Source: Corynebacterium sp. HMSC04H06 (lineage in GTDB: Bacteria > Actinomycetota > Actinomycetes > Mycobacteriales > Mycobacteriaceae). From it: a stretch of DNA of 64,000 nucleotides. The notes below the pieces were generated by a model, which did no database searches, had not been told where the DNA came from, and saw only the letters and a list, made by a program, of their open reading frames with translations. The stretch spans positions 62,001 to 126,000 of the forward strand of contig NZ_KV823421.1 in assembly GCF_001815935.1 (NCBI RefSeq), written 5' to 3'. Shown piece by piece: positions 8,261 to 17,114 of the stretch; within the stretch, counting starts at the first letter, position 1, and the number at the start of each line of letters is the position of its first letter. The position numbers were made by a program, and so were the translations under genes.

Positions 8261-9543
8261 GGCCGGACGGAAAAGTCGATCAGCCGGGTCAGCGCCCAGT
8301 CCGGGTCCGTGAATAGCCGGGCCAAGACCAGGCCGGCCCCGATGGAGGCGACCACCATCATGCTGGTGGCCAGGTTGGCCAGGGCCTGCTCCATCTGCCC
8401 CTCGTTGAGGTAGTAGACCACCCGGAACATAGTCACCCCGGGGATCATGATGACCGCGGCTGGCACCGTCGTGGTAATCCGCGGCAGCCGCGCTTTCCGG
8501 GAGGCCAGCGCACCCAGCAGGCCGATGACCAGCCCGCCGCAAAACGCCGCGAAATACCCCGTGGTCCCCAGGTGCAGCAGGAAAAGCCGCGCCGCATTCG
8601 CCACGGTGCCCACCACCGCGGCTACCAGAATCATCCGGCGGGAGGAATTAAACAGGAAGGCGAAGCCAGCGATGCCGAAAAAGCTGGCCAAGACAGCCAT
8701 GGTGTACCAGGTGGCATCGGTAGCCGGCACCGGCGGGGCCGGGTTCAGGTCAGTAAGCCAGCTGACCATGGCCACGGTGAAGGTGGCGGCGAAAATGACG
8801 GTGAAAGCATAAGCCAAGCGCACCATACCGGCGTCGAAGTCGAAGCGCGCGATATCAATCAGCGCGGAGAACAACGGAAAGCCCGGGATCAAAAAGAGCA
8901 CTGCCGCCACGTAGCCGGAGGAAAAATCGCCTGGGTCGGCCAGTCCCAGGGCGCCGACGAGCTCGGTAACAAGGAAGAAGACCAGGCTGGCCGTCGCCCC
9001 GCCGGCGACGATGCCGCCAATCTGGTGGACGTGGTTGCTCAGCACGAAATGGCGCACGAATTGGCCGCTGAAAGCGGCCAAGGCGACGATCCCTACCGCG
9101 GCCAAGGGAAAGAAATTCAGCAGCGCAAAAGCCGCGCACGCCACGGCCGCGGCGGCGGAGAGCACCCAGCCGTTCCAGCGCTTGCGCACGTTGTGCTCGA
9201 TCTGGTCGAGTTTTTCGGATAGCTCCTCGGCCGTAATCCCAAAATGCAGATGGTGCCGGGTCAGATCCTCGATGGCCTCAATCCGGGAGGCATCCACCGC
9301 CGGCGAGTGCTGCCGGGAAATGACCGTGCGGAAAATCTCGCCCCGGTGGAAGGTACAGGTGATCTGCGTGAGCCCGACCGTGGCATCCAGCCGGTCGAAG
9401 CCGAGCGCCCGCGCCGCGCGCTTCATCCCGCGCAGCACACGGTAGCCCGACGTGCCCGCCCCCATGAGCAACATTCCCAGGCGCAAGACCACGTCGGCCT
9501 CGACGCCCATGCGGCGGTGCTTTTCGTACGGCGGCGGGGTCAC
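8257..9543 (-). CDS. ThrE-family threonine/serine exporter-like membrane protein
   Basis: 428-aa protein with a cytoplasmic N-terminal domain (~1-125) and roughly ten hydrophobic segments, matching the two-part ThrE fold (DUF1212 plus DUF3815). The signature LGMLLMGAGTSGYRV lies near the N-terminus. C. glutamicum ThrE exports threonine and serine by proton motive force; this protein is shorter and its substrate is not shown by sequence. The frame opens at GTG 9543, one base after the stop of the DUF4236 gene; an internal ATG at 9510 is an alternative start. The 3' end shares CTAG with mutY. Confidence 0.8.
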   Translation of the reverse strand: MTPPPYEKHRRMGVEADVVLRLGMLLMGAGTSGYRVLRGMKRAARALGFDRLDATVGLTQITCTFHRGEIFRTVISRQHSPAVDASRIEAIEDLTRHHLHFGITAEELSEKLDQIEHNVRKRWNGWVLSAAAAVACAAFALLNFFPLAAVGIVALAAFSGQFVRHFVLSNHVHQIGGIVAGGATASLVFFLVTELVGALGLADPGDFSSGYVAAVLFLIPGFPLFSALIDIARFDFDAGMVRLAYAFTVIFAATFTVAMVSWLTDLNPAPPVPATDATWYTMAVLASFFGIAGFAFLFNSSRRMILVAAVVGTVANAARLFLLHLGTTGYFAAFCGGLVIGLLGALASRKARLPRITTTVPAAVIMIPGVTMFRVVYYLNEGQMEQALANLATSMMVVASIGAGLVLARLFTDPDWALTRLIDFSVRP

Positions 9544-9544
9544 T

Positions 9545-9715
9545 TTAGCGCCAGCGTCCCCGCCAGTTGAGCCCGCCCGGCAGGTTCACCCAGAACCCGC
9601 CGCGGGAGTTGAACGTCACCGGGCCAATCTTGGTCGAGGCCGAGGCCCCGCGGCCGGAGAAGTTGATCCAGCTGTTCTTGCCGGTCTTCTTGCGTGAACG
9701 GTATTGCAATCCCAT
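9545..9715 (-). CDS. DUF4236 small basic protein
   Basis: A 56-aa gene, short and easily missed. It starts MGLQYRSRKKTGKNSWINF and contains SGRGASASTKIGPVTFNSRG, the recognisable DUF4236 signature, then a Gly/Trp/Arg-rich end. The function of DUF4236 is unknown; the very basic, Gly-rich composition suggests nucleic-acid or surface contact, but that is inference. Its TAA is followed after one base by the GTG of the ThrE-like exporter, so the two are probably cotranscribed and coupled. Confidence 0.8.
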   Translation of the reverse strand: MGLQYRSRKKTGKNSWINFSGRGASASTKIGPVTFNSRGGFWVNLPGGLNWRGRWR

Positions 9716-9760
9716 GCCAGTGATTCTAACTCACTTCAAGGAAGCGATATGAAGGCACGA

Positions 9761-9790
9761 AAAAGCAGCCTCCCGCGGGAGGCTGCTTTT
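9761..9790 (-). terminator. Perfect palindromic terminator after clpC
   Basis: A 30-bp perfect palindrome whose left arm is AAAAGCAGCCTCCCG and whose right arm is its exact reverse complement. It is A-rich on one side and T-rich on the other, so it should terminate in both directions. It lies 18 bp past the clpC stop and serves clpC; no plus-strand gene reads into it. Confidence 0.85.
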
Positions 9791-9807
9791 CTCACGTCAG
9801 CGACTGA

Positions 9808-12495
9808 TTACATCGGCTGGCCGGCTCCGGCAGGGCCGTCCTCGTCGCCGTGGCCCTCGGAGACCTCTGGGGTCTCCGGCAGGGTATCCGCGGTGATCTG
9901 CTCCGGCTCCTCGTTCTCGCGGACCTCGTCCTCGTCCAGCTCCTGCTCGAAGGTGCCCTCCGGCAGCGGCTTCGGGCGCGGGCTGAAGGTGAAGGTGGCC
10001 TGGGAGTTGTCCTTGGACTCGCCGTCCCAGTTCTCCACGTCGACGCTGATGATTTCGCCAGCCCCGATCTCGCCGAAGAGGATCTTCTCCGAGAGCTGAT
10101 CCTCGATCTCGCGCTGGATGGTGCGGCGCAGCGGACGCGCACCCAGCACCGGGTCGAAACCGCGCTTGGCCAGCAGGCGCTTGGCCTTCTCGGTCAGCTC
10201 GATGTCCATGTCGCGCTCCTGCAGGGACTTGGACACGCGGCCGATGAGCAGGTCGACCATTTCCATGATCTGCTCTTCGTTGAGCTGGTGGAAGACCACG
10301 ACCTCGTCGATACGGTTCAAAAACTCCGGGCGGAAGTGCTTCTTCAGCTCGTCGTTAACCTTGGCCTTCATCCGCTCGTACTGCGCGTCCTGATCCGAAG
10401 CGGCGTCGGCGGTAAAGCCCAGGCCCACGGCCTTGGAGATGTCCTGGGTACCCAAGTTCGAGGTGAAGATCAGCACGGTGTTCTTGAAGTCCACCACGCG
10501 GCCCTGGCCGTCGGTCAGGCGGCCGTCCTCGAGGACCTGCAGCAAGGTGTTGTAAATCTCCTTGTGGGCCTTCTCGATCTCGTCGAAGAGAACGACGCTG
10601 AACGGCTTACGGCGGACCTTCTCCGTGAGCTGGCCGCCCTCCTCGTAGCCGACGTACCCCGGAGGGGCACCGAACAGACGGGAGGCAGTGAAGCGGTCGT
10701 GGAACTCACTCATGTCGATCTGGATGAGGTCGTCGTCCGAACCGAAGAGGAAGTTAGCCAGCGACTTCGACAGCTCCGTCTTGCCCACGCCGGACGGGCC
10801 GGCGAAGATGAAGGAACCGGAAGGCCGGCGCGGGTCCTTCAGGCCCGCGCGGGTGCGGCGGATGGCACGGGAGACGGCCTTGACCGCCTCGTCCTGGCCG
10901 ATGATCCGCTTGTGGAGCTCCTCTTCCATGTGCAGCAGCCGCGAGGACTCCTTCTCCGTGAGCTTGAGGACCGGGATGCCGGTCCAGTGCGCCAGCACCT
11001 CAGCGATCTGGTCCTCGCCGACCTCGGCGATGTCCTCCAGCTCGCCGTTGCGCCACTGCTTTTCCTTCTCGGCGCGCTCCTCGCCCAGCTGGCGCTCCTT
11101 GTCGCGCAGGCCGGCGGCCTTCTCGAAGTCCTGGGCGTCGATGGCCGCTTCCTTCTCTTGGCGGACCTCGGCGATCCGGTCGTCGACCTCGCGTACGGAA
11201 TCCGGGGCGGTCATGCGCTTGATACGCATGCGGGCACCAGCCTCGTCCAGCAGGTCCACCGCCTTATCCGGCAGGAAGCGGTCGTTGATGTAGCGATCCG
11301 ACAGGGATGCGGCAGCCTTCAGGGCGTCGTCGGTGTAGGAGACGCGGTGGTGCGCCTCGTACTTGTCGCGCAGGCCCTTCAGAATCTTGATGGTGTCGTC
11401 CAGGGAGGGCTCTTCCACCTTCACCGGCTGGAAACGGCGCTCCAGCGCCGCATCCTTCTCGATGTGCTTGCGGTACTCCTCCAGCGTGGTCGCACCGATG
11501 GTCTGCAGCTCGCCGCGGGCCAGCTTCGGCTTGAGCAGCGAGGCGGCATCGATAGCGCCCTCGGCGGCGCCGGCGCCGACCAGAGTGTGAATCTCATCGA
11601 TGAACAGAATGATGTCACCGCGCTGGTTAATCTCCTTGAGCACCTTCTTCAGGCGCTCCTCGAAGTCGCCGCGGTAGCGGGAACCGGCGATCAGCGAACC
11701 CAGGTCCAGGGAGTAGACCTGCTTGTCCTTCAGGGTCTCCGGGACCTTGCCGTTGACAATGTCCAGGGCCAGGCCCTCGACGACGGCGGTTTTACCAACG
11801 CCGGGCTCACCGATGAGCACCGGGTTGTTCTTGGTGCGACGCGAAAGCACCTGCATGATGCGCTCGACCTCGGACTCGCGGCCCACGACCGGATCCAGCT
11901 TGCCGTCCTTGGCAGCCTGGGTCAGGTTGCGGCCGAACTGGTCCAGCACCAGGGAGTTGGAGCGTTCCCCGGAGCTACCCTGGGAACCGCGCCCGCCGGC
12001 ACCAGCGCCCACGGGGCCGCCGCCCTTGTTGCTGTTGTCGTTTTCCTGGTTGTTGCCCTCGTAACCGGACAGCAACTGGATAACCTGCTGACGCACGCGC
12101 GGCAAATCCGCGCCCAGCTTGGTCAGCACCTGCGCGGCGACGCCGTCGCCTTCGCGGATAAGGCCCAGCAGCAGAAACTCAGTACCGATGTACTTGTGTC
12201 CCATCTGCAGCCCCTCACGCAAGGACAGCTCCAGGACCTTCTTCGCGCGCGGGGTAAACGGGATGTGCCCGGTGTGCGGCTGGGTGCCCTGGCCGATGAT
12301 CTCCTCGACCTCGCGGCGCACGTCCTCCAGGGAAATCCCCATGGACTCCAGCGCCTTGGCGGCTACGCCTTCACCCTCGTGGATAAGGCCCAAAAGGATG
12401 TGCTCGGTGCCGATATAGTTGTGGTTGAGCATGCGTGCCTCTTCCTGCGCCAAGACAATGACGCGGCGGGCACGGTCAGTAAACCTTTCGAACAT
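9808..12495 (-). CDS. clpC: ATP-dependent Clp protease ATPase subunit ClpC
   Basis: 895-aa Hsp100 AAA+ unfoldase that feeds substrates to ClpP1P2. It starts [20 protein letters not shown], the Clp N-domain with two repeats (to ~145). The first ATPase domain has Walker A GEPGVGKT and the Walker B-type [13 protein letters not shown]. The middle UVR-containing coiled coil includes [17 protein letters not shown]. The second ATPase domain has [12 protein letters not shown] and [11 protein letters not shown]. The C-terminus ends in an acidic, Gly/Pro-rich tail. A likely ClgR site lies ~125 bp upstream and a perfect palindromic terminator follows. Confidence 0.97.
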   Translation of the reverse strand: MFERFTDRARRVIVLAQEEARMLNHNYIGTEHILLGLIHEGEGVAAKALESMGISLEDVRREVEEIIGQGTQPHTGHIPFTPRAKKVLELSLREGLQMGHKYIGTEFLLLGLIREGDGVAAQVLTKLGADLPRVRQQVIQLLSGYEGNNQENDNSNKGGGPVGAGAGGRGSQGSSGERSNSLVLDQFGRNLTQAAKDGKLDPVVGRESEVERIMQVLSRRTKNNPVLIGEPGVGKTAVVEGLALDIVNGKVPETLKDKQVYSLDLGSLIAGSRYRGDFEERLKKVLKEINQRGDIILFIDEIHTLVGAGAAEGAIDAASLLKPKLARGELQTIGATTLEEYRKHIEKDAALERRFQPVKVEEPSLDDTIKILKGLRDKYEAHHRVSYTDDALKAAASLSDRYINDRFLPDKAVDLLDEAGARMRIKRMTAPDSVREVDDRIAEVRQEKEAAIDAQDFEKAAGLRDKERQLGEERAEKEKQWRNGELEDIAEVGEDQIAEVLAHWTGIPVLKLTEKESSRLLHMEEELHKRIIGQDEAVKAVSRAIRRTRAGLKDPRRPSGSFIFAGPSGVGKTELSKSLANFLFGSDDDLIQIDMSEFHDRFTASRLFGAPPGYVGYEEGGQLTEKVRRKPFSVVLFDEIEKAHKEIYNTLLQVLEDGRLTDGQGRVVDFKNTVLIFTSNLGTQDISKAVGLGFTADAASDQDAQYERMKAKVNDELKKHFRPEFLNRIDEVVVFHQLNEEQIMEMVDLLIGRVSKSLQERDMDIELTEKAKRLLAKRGFDPVLGARPLRRTIQREIEDQLSEKILFGEIGAGEIISVDVENWDGESKDNSQATFTFSPRPKPLPEGTFEQELDEDEVRENEEPEQITADTLPETPEVSEGHGDEDGPAGAGQPM

Positions 12496-12618
12496 CTGCT
12501 ATCTACCCCTTGTGGTTTCTCCTAAATTCTCTATCCACTCTAACGCGCTTTCCCCAGCCTCCATTCTCACTTTTCACAACACCGCCTCAATTAACACCCT
12601 TTACACAGGTCAAAAGGC

Positions 12619-12636
12619 TGTACGCCGGTAGCGAAC
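12619..12636 (-). promoter_or_regulatory. Candidate ClgR-binding site upstream of clpC
   Basis: The 18-mer TGTACGCCGGTAGCGAAC fits the published corynebacterial ClgR consensus WNNWCGCYNANRGCGWWS with one mismatch (the central A is G). It lies 124-141 bp upstream of the clpC ATG. ClgR is known to activate clp genes in C. glutamicum, so the location fits, but no binding data are available. It also sits ~70 bp from the divergent crtB start. Confidence 0.55.
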
Positions 12637-12670
12637 AGCGGAATTTAGCGGGGTGGAATAGCCCGCACTA

Positions 12671-12687
12671 GGCTTTAGGGAAAAGCC
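12671..12687. repeat. Short inverted repeat upstream of crtB
   Basis: GGCTTT-AGGGA-AAAGCC, a 6-bp perfect inverted repeat with a 5-bp spacer, 18 bp before the crtB GTG. It could be an operator or a leader hairpin. Confidence 0.35.
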
Positions 12688-12704
12688 CAATTCTGAAAGG
12701 CGTA

Positions 12705-13556
12705 GTGAACATCTCCCACCGCTCGGCGCTCCAGCACTACCACGCCGCCGCCAGCCAATCCACGGGCCGCATTATCAGCTACTACTCCACCAGTTTCTCG
12801 TGGAGCACCCGGCTCTTTACCGCCCCGATCCGGCGCGATATCCAGGCCCTCTACGCGGTGGTGCGCATTGCTGACGAGATCGTCGACGGCGCAGCAGCGG
12901 AGGCGCACACCCCGGACATCCGCGCCCTGCTGGACGGCTACGAGGAACAGGTCGTCCACGCTGCCGATGCCACCTTCCACACCGACCCCGTCCTCCACGC
13001 GTGGGCGCACACGCAACGCCGCTGCCAGATCAGCGAGGACCACCTCCGCGCCTTCTTTGCCTCCATGCGTAGGGACCTCGACCCCGCCCCGCATGACGCG
13101 GCGAGCCTGCAAAGCTATATCCACGGCTCGGCGGAGGTCATCGGCCTGATATGCCTGGACATCTTCCTGGTCGGCCATAACCCTAGCGAAGAGGACAAGG
13201 CCACCATGGCCGACGGGGCGCAGTCCTTGGGATCGGCCTTCCAGAAGGTCAACTTCCTCCGGGATCTGGCCGAGGACACCTACTGGCTGGGGCGGGACTA
13301 CCTCCGGCAGCTGGACGCGGACACCAAGCGGCAGTGGTGCGCGGAGATCCGCACCGAGCTCGCCCGCGCGCGCCGCGCCGCCTTGCTCTTGCCGCCCAGC
13401 GCACGGAGGGGAGTTCTCGCCGCGACGGGGCTGTTCGCGGAGCTGAACGAGCGCATCGACAGCGCGAGCGTCGACGAGCTGCGCTCGCGCCGGATCCGCG
13501 TGCCCACGCCCCGCAAGGCCCAGATCCTGGCCGCTAACCTCTGGAGGAAAGCATGA
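12705..13556 (+). CDS. crtB: Phytoene synthase
   Basis: 283-aa squalene/phytoene synthase family enzyme that joins two GGPP molecules to phytoene. The two Asp-rich metal/diphosphate motifs are seen as RIADEIVDG (first) and FLRDLAEDTYWLGRDYL (second). Start is GTG with GAAAGG upstream. It overlaps crtI by 4 bp (ATGA), forming a two-gene operon. No GGPP synthase, cyclase or elongase accompanies it here, so GGPP must come from elsewhere; the ispD/ispF genes 10 kb away belong to the precursor pathway. Confidence 0.93.
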   Translation: MNISHRSALQHYHAAASQSTGRIISYYSTSFSWSTRLFTAPIRRDIQALYAVVRIADEIVDGAAAEAHTPDIRALLDGYEEQVVHAADATFHTDPVLHAWAHTQRRCQISEDHLRAFFASMRRDLDPAPHDAASLQSYIHGSAEVIGLICLDIFLVGHNPSEEDKATMADGAQSLGSAFQKVNFLRDLAEDTYWLGRDYLRQLDADTKRQWCAEIRTELARARRAALLLPPSARRGVLAATGLFAELNERIDSASVDELRSRRIRVPTPRKAQILAANLWRKA

Positions 13557-15043
13557 GCAACTGCGTTGTTATCGGCGCCGGCGTGTCCGGCCTGGCCACC
13601 GCCTGCCTCCTGCAAGACGCAGGCTTTCAGGTGGCCGTAGTCGACCGCCTCGCGGGGCCGGGCGGCCGGGCAGGGAGATTCGCCGACTCCGGCTTCCAGT
13701 GGGATACCGGACCGTCCTGGTACCTGATGCCCGAGGCCTTCGACCGTTTCTTCGGCCGGCTGGGCTACCGAACCAGCGACTTTTTCGAGCTCACCGAGCT
13801 TAGCCCCGCCTACCGGCTTTTCAACGAAGCCGGCCGCGCCGCCGACATCGATGACACCGTGATCGAATTTTTCGACCAACGCTCGCCCGGGCAGGGCGCG
13901 CGCCTTAGCGACTACCTGGCCACCGCCAGCGACACCTACCAGGTGGCGCTCAAGCACTTCCTCTACACCACGTTCAGTAACCCGCTGGAGCTGACGCACC
14001 CCGATATCCTGCGCCGCCTGCCGCGCCTGGCCGCACTTCTTGGCCAATCCTTGGAAAGCTACGTCGGCTCGCGCTTTACCGATCCCCTGCTGCGCCAGGT
14101 GCTGACCTACCCGGCGGTCTTCCTGTCCACCGAGCCAGCCGCCGCCCCGGCACTGTACTCCCTGATGAGCCACGCCGATCTCACCCAGGGCGTGCGCTAC
14201 CCGCAAGGCGGTTTCGCCGCGATCATCGACGCACTCCTGGCCATCGCCACCAAACTCGGCGTGCGCTTCCAGTGGGAGACCGAGGCCACCGCCATCGTCA
14301 CGCACGGCACACACGCGACAACCGTCACCACGAACCGCGGCACGCTGCCGGCGGACCTGGTGGTCTCCGCCGCCGACCTCCACCACACGGAGACCCACCT
14401 GGTGCCCGCCCACCAGCGGACCTTTTCCGATAGGTTCTTCGCCCGCCGCGACCCGGGGCTTTCGACCGTGCTCGTGCTGGCCGGCGTGCGCGGACAGCTC
14501 CCCGAACTGGCCCACCACAACCTGCTGTTCAGCCGCGACTGGGACCCGGACTTCGACTCCGTCTTCCGAGAAGGCGGCGCATCGAATTCCATCTACGTCT
14601 GCAAGACCTCGGCCAGCGATGCTTCCGTTGCCCCGGAAGGGTGCGAAAACCTCTTCATCTTGGTGCCCACCGCCGCCGATGCCGCCCTCGGCCATGGCAG
14701 CGCCTACGGGGAGGAATCGGCGAAGGTAGCCGGAATCGCTAGCCGGGCCCTCCAGCAGCTGGCCGAGTGGGCGGAGATCCCGGATCTGCACGACCGCCTC
14801 CTGACCCAGCACACCATCGGCCCCGCCGACTTTGTCAGCCGCTACCATTCGCTCTCCGCCGGGGCTATCGGTCCCGCGCACACCTTGTTCCAGTCCGCCT
14901 TCTTTCGGGGGCGCGCGAAGTCCAAAAAGATTGACAACCTGTTTTATGCCGGGGCCACGACCGTTCCCGGAGTGGGGGTACCGATGTGCCTTATTTCGGC
15001 CGAAAATGTACTAACAGCTGCAAAAGGCTGTCAAAGAACTTAA
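13553..15043 (+). CDS. crtI: Phytoene desaturase (CrtI family)
   Basis: 496-aa FAD-dependent desaturase that converts phytoene stepwise toward neurosporene or lycopene. The N-terminal dinucleotide fold reads VIGAGVSGLATACLLQDAG followed by GPGGRAGRF, and the C-terminal carotenoid-desaturase signature is GATTVPGVGVPMCLISAEN. Length is normal for bacterial CrtI. Its ATG overlaps the crtB stop. How many desaturation steps it performs cannot be read from the sequence. Confidence 0.93.
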   Translation: MSNCVVIGAGVSGLATACLLQDAGFQVAVVDRLAGPGGRAGRFADSGFQWDTGPSWYLMPEAFDRFFGRLGYRTSDFFELTELSPAYRLFNEAGRAADIDDTVIEFFDQRSPGQGARLSDYLATASDTYQVALKHFLYTTFSNPLELTHPDILRRLPRLAALLGQSLESYVGSRFTDPLLRQVLTYPAVFLSTEPAAAPALYSLMSHADLTQGVRYPQGGFAAIIDALLAIATKLGVRFQWETEATAIVTHGTHATTVTTNRGTLPADLVVSAADLHHTETHLVPAHQRTFSDRFFARRDPGLSTVLVLAGVRGQLPELAHHNLLFSRDWDPDFDSVFREGGASNSIYVCKTSASDASVAPEGCENLFILVPTAADAALGHGSAYGEESAKVAGIASRALQQLAEWAEIPDLHDRLLTQHTIGPADFVSRYHSLSAGAIGPAHTLFQSAFFRGRAKSKKIDNLFYAGATTVPGVGVPMCLISAENVLTAAKGCQRT

Positions 15044-15090
15044 AGTTACAAGTGTAAGCCCTACCGCTCTCTCGAACAGGACCCCTCACC

Positions 15091-15618
15091 ATGCCAAGGT
15101 TTAACTTCAATATTCAGCAGATTATCTCCGCTGTACTGTCCCTACTGACCATCATCGGGGTGATCATCGGCGGCATCTCCTCCGGCAGCTCGATCGGATC
15201 CGCCCCGTCACCATCTCCGTCTCCGTCCGCTTCTGATTCTGCTTCCGGCACCTTCAGCCAGCAGCAGCTCATCGACGCGACCAATAACTTCCGCGCCCAG
15301 AACGGCCTTGCCCCGGTCAAGGCCAACGCCGCGCTCAACGATCTCGCCCAGGACTGGGCCGAGACCGTCGCTCGCACCGGCGATTTCAAGCACCGCCCAA
15401 AGTTTGCGCAAAGCTACCCGACCGGCTGGCGCAGCGCGGGCGAAAACATCGCCGGTCAGCCCACCGGCAACAACCCGCAGACCTTCGTCAACCAGTGGGC
15501 CAATTCCCCTGGGCACCGCGCGAACATGCTGAACCCGGACTTCACTGATCTAGGGGTGGGGATCGCCCGGGCCAACGACGGGACGTACTACGCGGTGCAA
15601 AACTTCGCCACCTTTTAA
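15091..15618 (+). CDS. Secreted CAP-domain (YkwD/SCP-like) protein
   Basis: 175-aa exported protein. One N-terminal hydrophobic segment (ISAVLSLLTIIGVIIGGIS, ~11-29) acts as signal or anchor, followed by a Pro/Ser linker (SPSPSPS) and a CAP domain (~55-175) with NFRAQNGLAPV, GENIAGQP, WANSPGHRANMLNP and GVGIARANDGTYYAVQNF. The His and Glu positions typical of CAP cavities are present. Bacterial CAP proteins are secreted and mostly of unknown function. It follows crtI by 47 bp and its stop shares TTAA with the convergent MFS gene. Confidence 0.87.
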   Translation: MPRFNFNIQQIISAVLSLLTIIGVIIGGISSGSSIGSAPSPSPSPSASDSASGTFSQQQLIDATNNFRAQNGLAPVKANAALNDLAQDWAETVARTGDFKHRPKFAQSYPTGWRSAGENIAGQPTGNNPQTFVNQWANSPGHRANMLNPDFTDLGVGIARANDGTYYAVQNFATF

Positions 15619-17030
15619 GCCTTCGCCCCGCGCACTGGCTTAAGCAGCGGGGCCAAGGCCACCACGGCGAGGGAAACCACGCCGGCGAAAAGGAACGCCC
15701 AGGAAGTGCCCTGGGAGGTAGCGGCCGCCACGTCCATCCCGGCGTCTCGGCCGGCCTGGGTGCCGCGGGTCAGAAAGACCACCAGGAAGGCCGTGCCCGT
15801 GGCGCCGGCCAGCTGCTGCAGCGTGTTCATGATGGCCGACCCATGCCCGTAGTACTCGTTGGGCAGGGAGGCCAGCGCGGTGGTCATCAGCGGGGTCATC
15901 ATCATACCCATGCCCACGGCGAAGAGCACGTGCATGCCCACCACCATCCAGACCTTACTGTCTTGGCCCAGAAGGGTCATCAGCCAGACGCCGGCGGCGA
16001 ACATGATGGATCCGGGGATGAGGAGCGGGCGCGGCCCGCGGGCATCGAAAATGCGCCCGACGAACGGAGAAATCACGCCCTGCAGCAGTCCGCCCGGCAT
16101 GACCACCAGGCCGGTGACCAGGGCGGACACCCCCAGCGCGGACTGCAAGTAGATGGGCAGAACCGTGACCGAGCCCAGCATCAGGCCGAAAGACAACAGC
16201 ATCACGGCCACGGCCAGGGTGTAGTTTCGCACCTTGAACGGGCTAAAATCCAGCAGCGCGCGGTTCTCGCGGGCCAGGCGGTTTTGCCGTCGCACGAAGA
16301 CCACCAGCGCGACGACGCCCACGATCCCGACTATAAGCGGCAGGGTGGCAGCGCCCTCCACGGCTTTTTCCATGGAGGACAGCGCGTAGACCAAGCCACC
16401 GAAGGCCAGGGCGGAAAGGATAACGGAGGGCACGTCCAACGGGGTGTCACGGTGGTCACCCACGTTAGCCAGCAGCTTGATACCCGCGGCCAGGACCAGC
16501 ACCAGCAGCGGTACCATGCACCAGAAGATGAAGTGCCAGCTGGAGGTGTTCAGGATGGCGCCGCCGACCGTGGGGCCAAGCGCGGGCGCCACTGCGATGA
16601 CCACGGAGATGACCCCCATGACGGTGCCGCGGCGCTGCGGCGGGACCAGGGTCATCGCGACCGTCATCAGCGTCGGCAAGATGAGCGCCGTGCCCGCGGC
16701 CTGGATGACGCGCCCGAGCAACAGGATGGCGAAGACGGGCGCGAGCGCGGCCACGACGGTGCCGACTAGGAAGAGCCCGGTGGCGATCCCGAAGATCTGC
16801 CGGGTGGTCAGCCTCTCCAGCAGGAAGCCGGTGGTCGGGATGACCACGCCCATAGTCAGCATGAAGCCCGTGGTCAGCCACTGAGCGGAAGTAGCCGGGA
16901 TGGAAAAGTCCGCCATGATGGACGGCAGGGCGACGGATAGCGACGTCTCGTTCAGAATCATGATGGTGGCGGCGAGCACCAATACCACCAGGTTGCTGAC
17001 AACTTCCCGGCTCAATGCGGCATCTTTCAC
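15615..17030 (-). CDS. MFS drug exporter, DHA2 (EmrB/QacA) family
   Basis: 471-aa polytopic membrane protein with about 14 hydrophobic segments. Motifs typical of DHA2 proton antiporters are visible: LNETSLSVALPSIMADF in TM1, the TM1-TM2 region QWLTTGFMLTMGVVIPTTGFL, and the antiporter motif C-like ISVVIAVAPALGPTVGG in TM5. It probably exports hydrophobic or cationic compounds; the substrate is unknown. GTG start at 17030 follows a GGGGGACC stretch. It lies downstream of lysS but a strong terminator separates the two. Its stop overlaps that of the CAP gene. Confidence 0.88.
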   Translation of the reverse strand: MKDAALSREVVSNLVVLVLAATIMILNETSLSVALPSIMADFSIPATSAQWLTTGFMLTMGVVIPTTGFLLERLTTRQIFGIATGLFLVGTVVAALAPVFAILLLGRVIQAAGTALILPTLMTVAMTLVPPQRRGTVMGVISVVIAVAPALGPTVGGAILNTSSWHFIFWCMVPLLVLVLAAGIKLLANVGDHRDTPLDVPSVILSALAFGGLVYALSSMEKAVEGAATLPLIVGIVGVVALVVFVRRQNRLARENRALLDFSPFKVRNYTLAVAVMLLSFGLMLGSVTVLPIYLQSALGVSALVTGLVVMPGGLLQGVISPFVGRIFDARGPRPLLIPGSIMFAAGVWLMTLLGQDSKVWMVVGMHVLFAVGMGMMMTPLMTTALASLPNEYYGHGSAIMNTLQQLAGATGTAFLVVFLTRGTQAGRDAGMDVAAATSQGTSWAFLFAGVVSLAVVALAPLLKPVRGAKA

Positions 17031-17054
17031 CTGAGGTCCCCCTTAGAAAAAGCT

Positions 17055-17103
17055 AAAATAAAAACGCAGACCAGAGATATTAGCCGCATTTCACTGGTCT
17101 GCG
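17055..17103 (-). terminator. Rho-independent terminator of lysS
   Basis: On the minus strand a 10-bp stem CGCAGACCAG/CTGGTCTGCG (17094-17103 with 17065-17074) encloses a 19-nt loop and is followed by TTTTTATTTT. It lies 11 bp after the lysS stop and ~35 bp before the MFS start. Confidence 0.8.
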
Positions 17104-17114
17104 CAAAAAGCCTT

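Noticed and set aside
9850-12525. 891-codon plus-strand open frame opposite clpC
   Set aside because: Antisense shadow of clpC caused by high GC at third positions; no recognisable protein features.
13298-14881. 527-codon minus-strand open frame opposite crtB/crtI
   Set aside because: Gly/Val/Arg-rich antisense translation; crtB and crtI show clear motifs on the plus strand.
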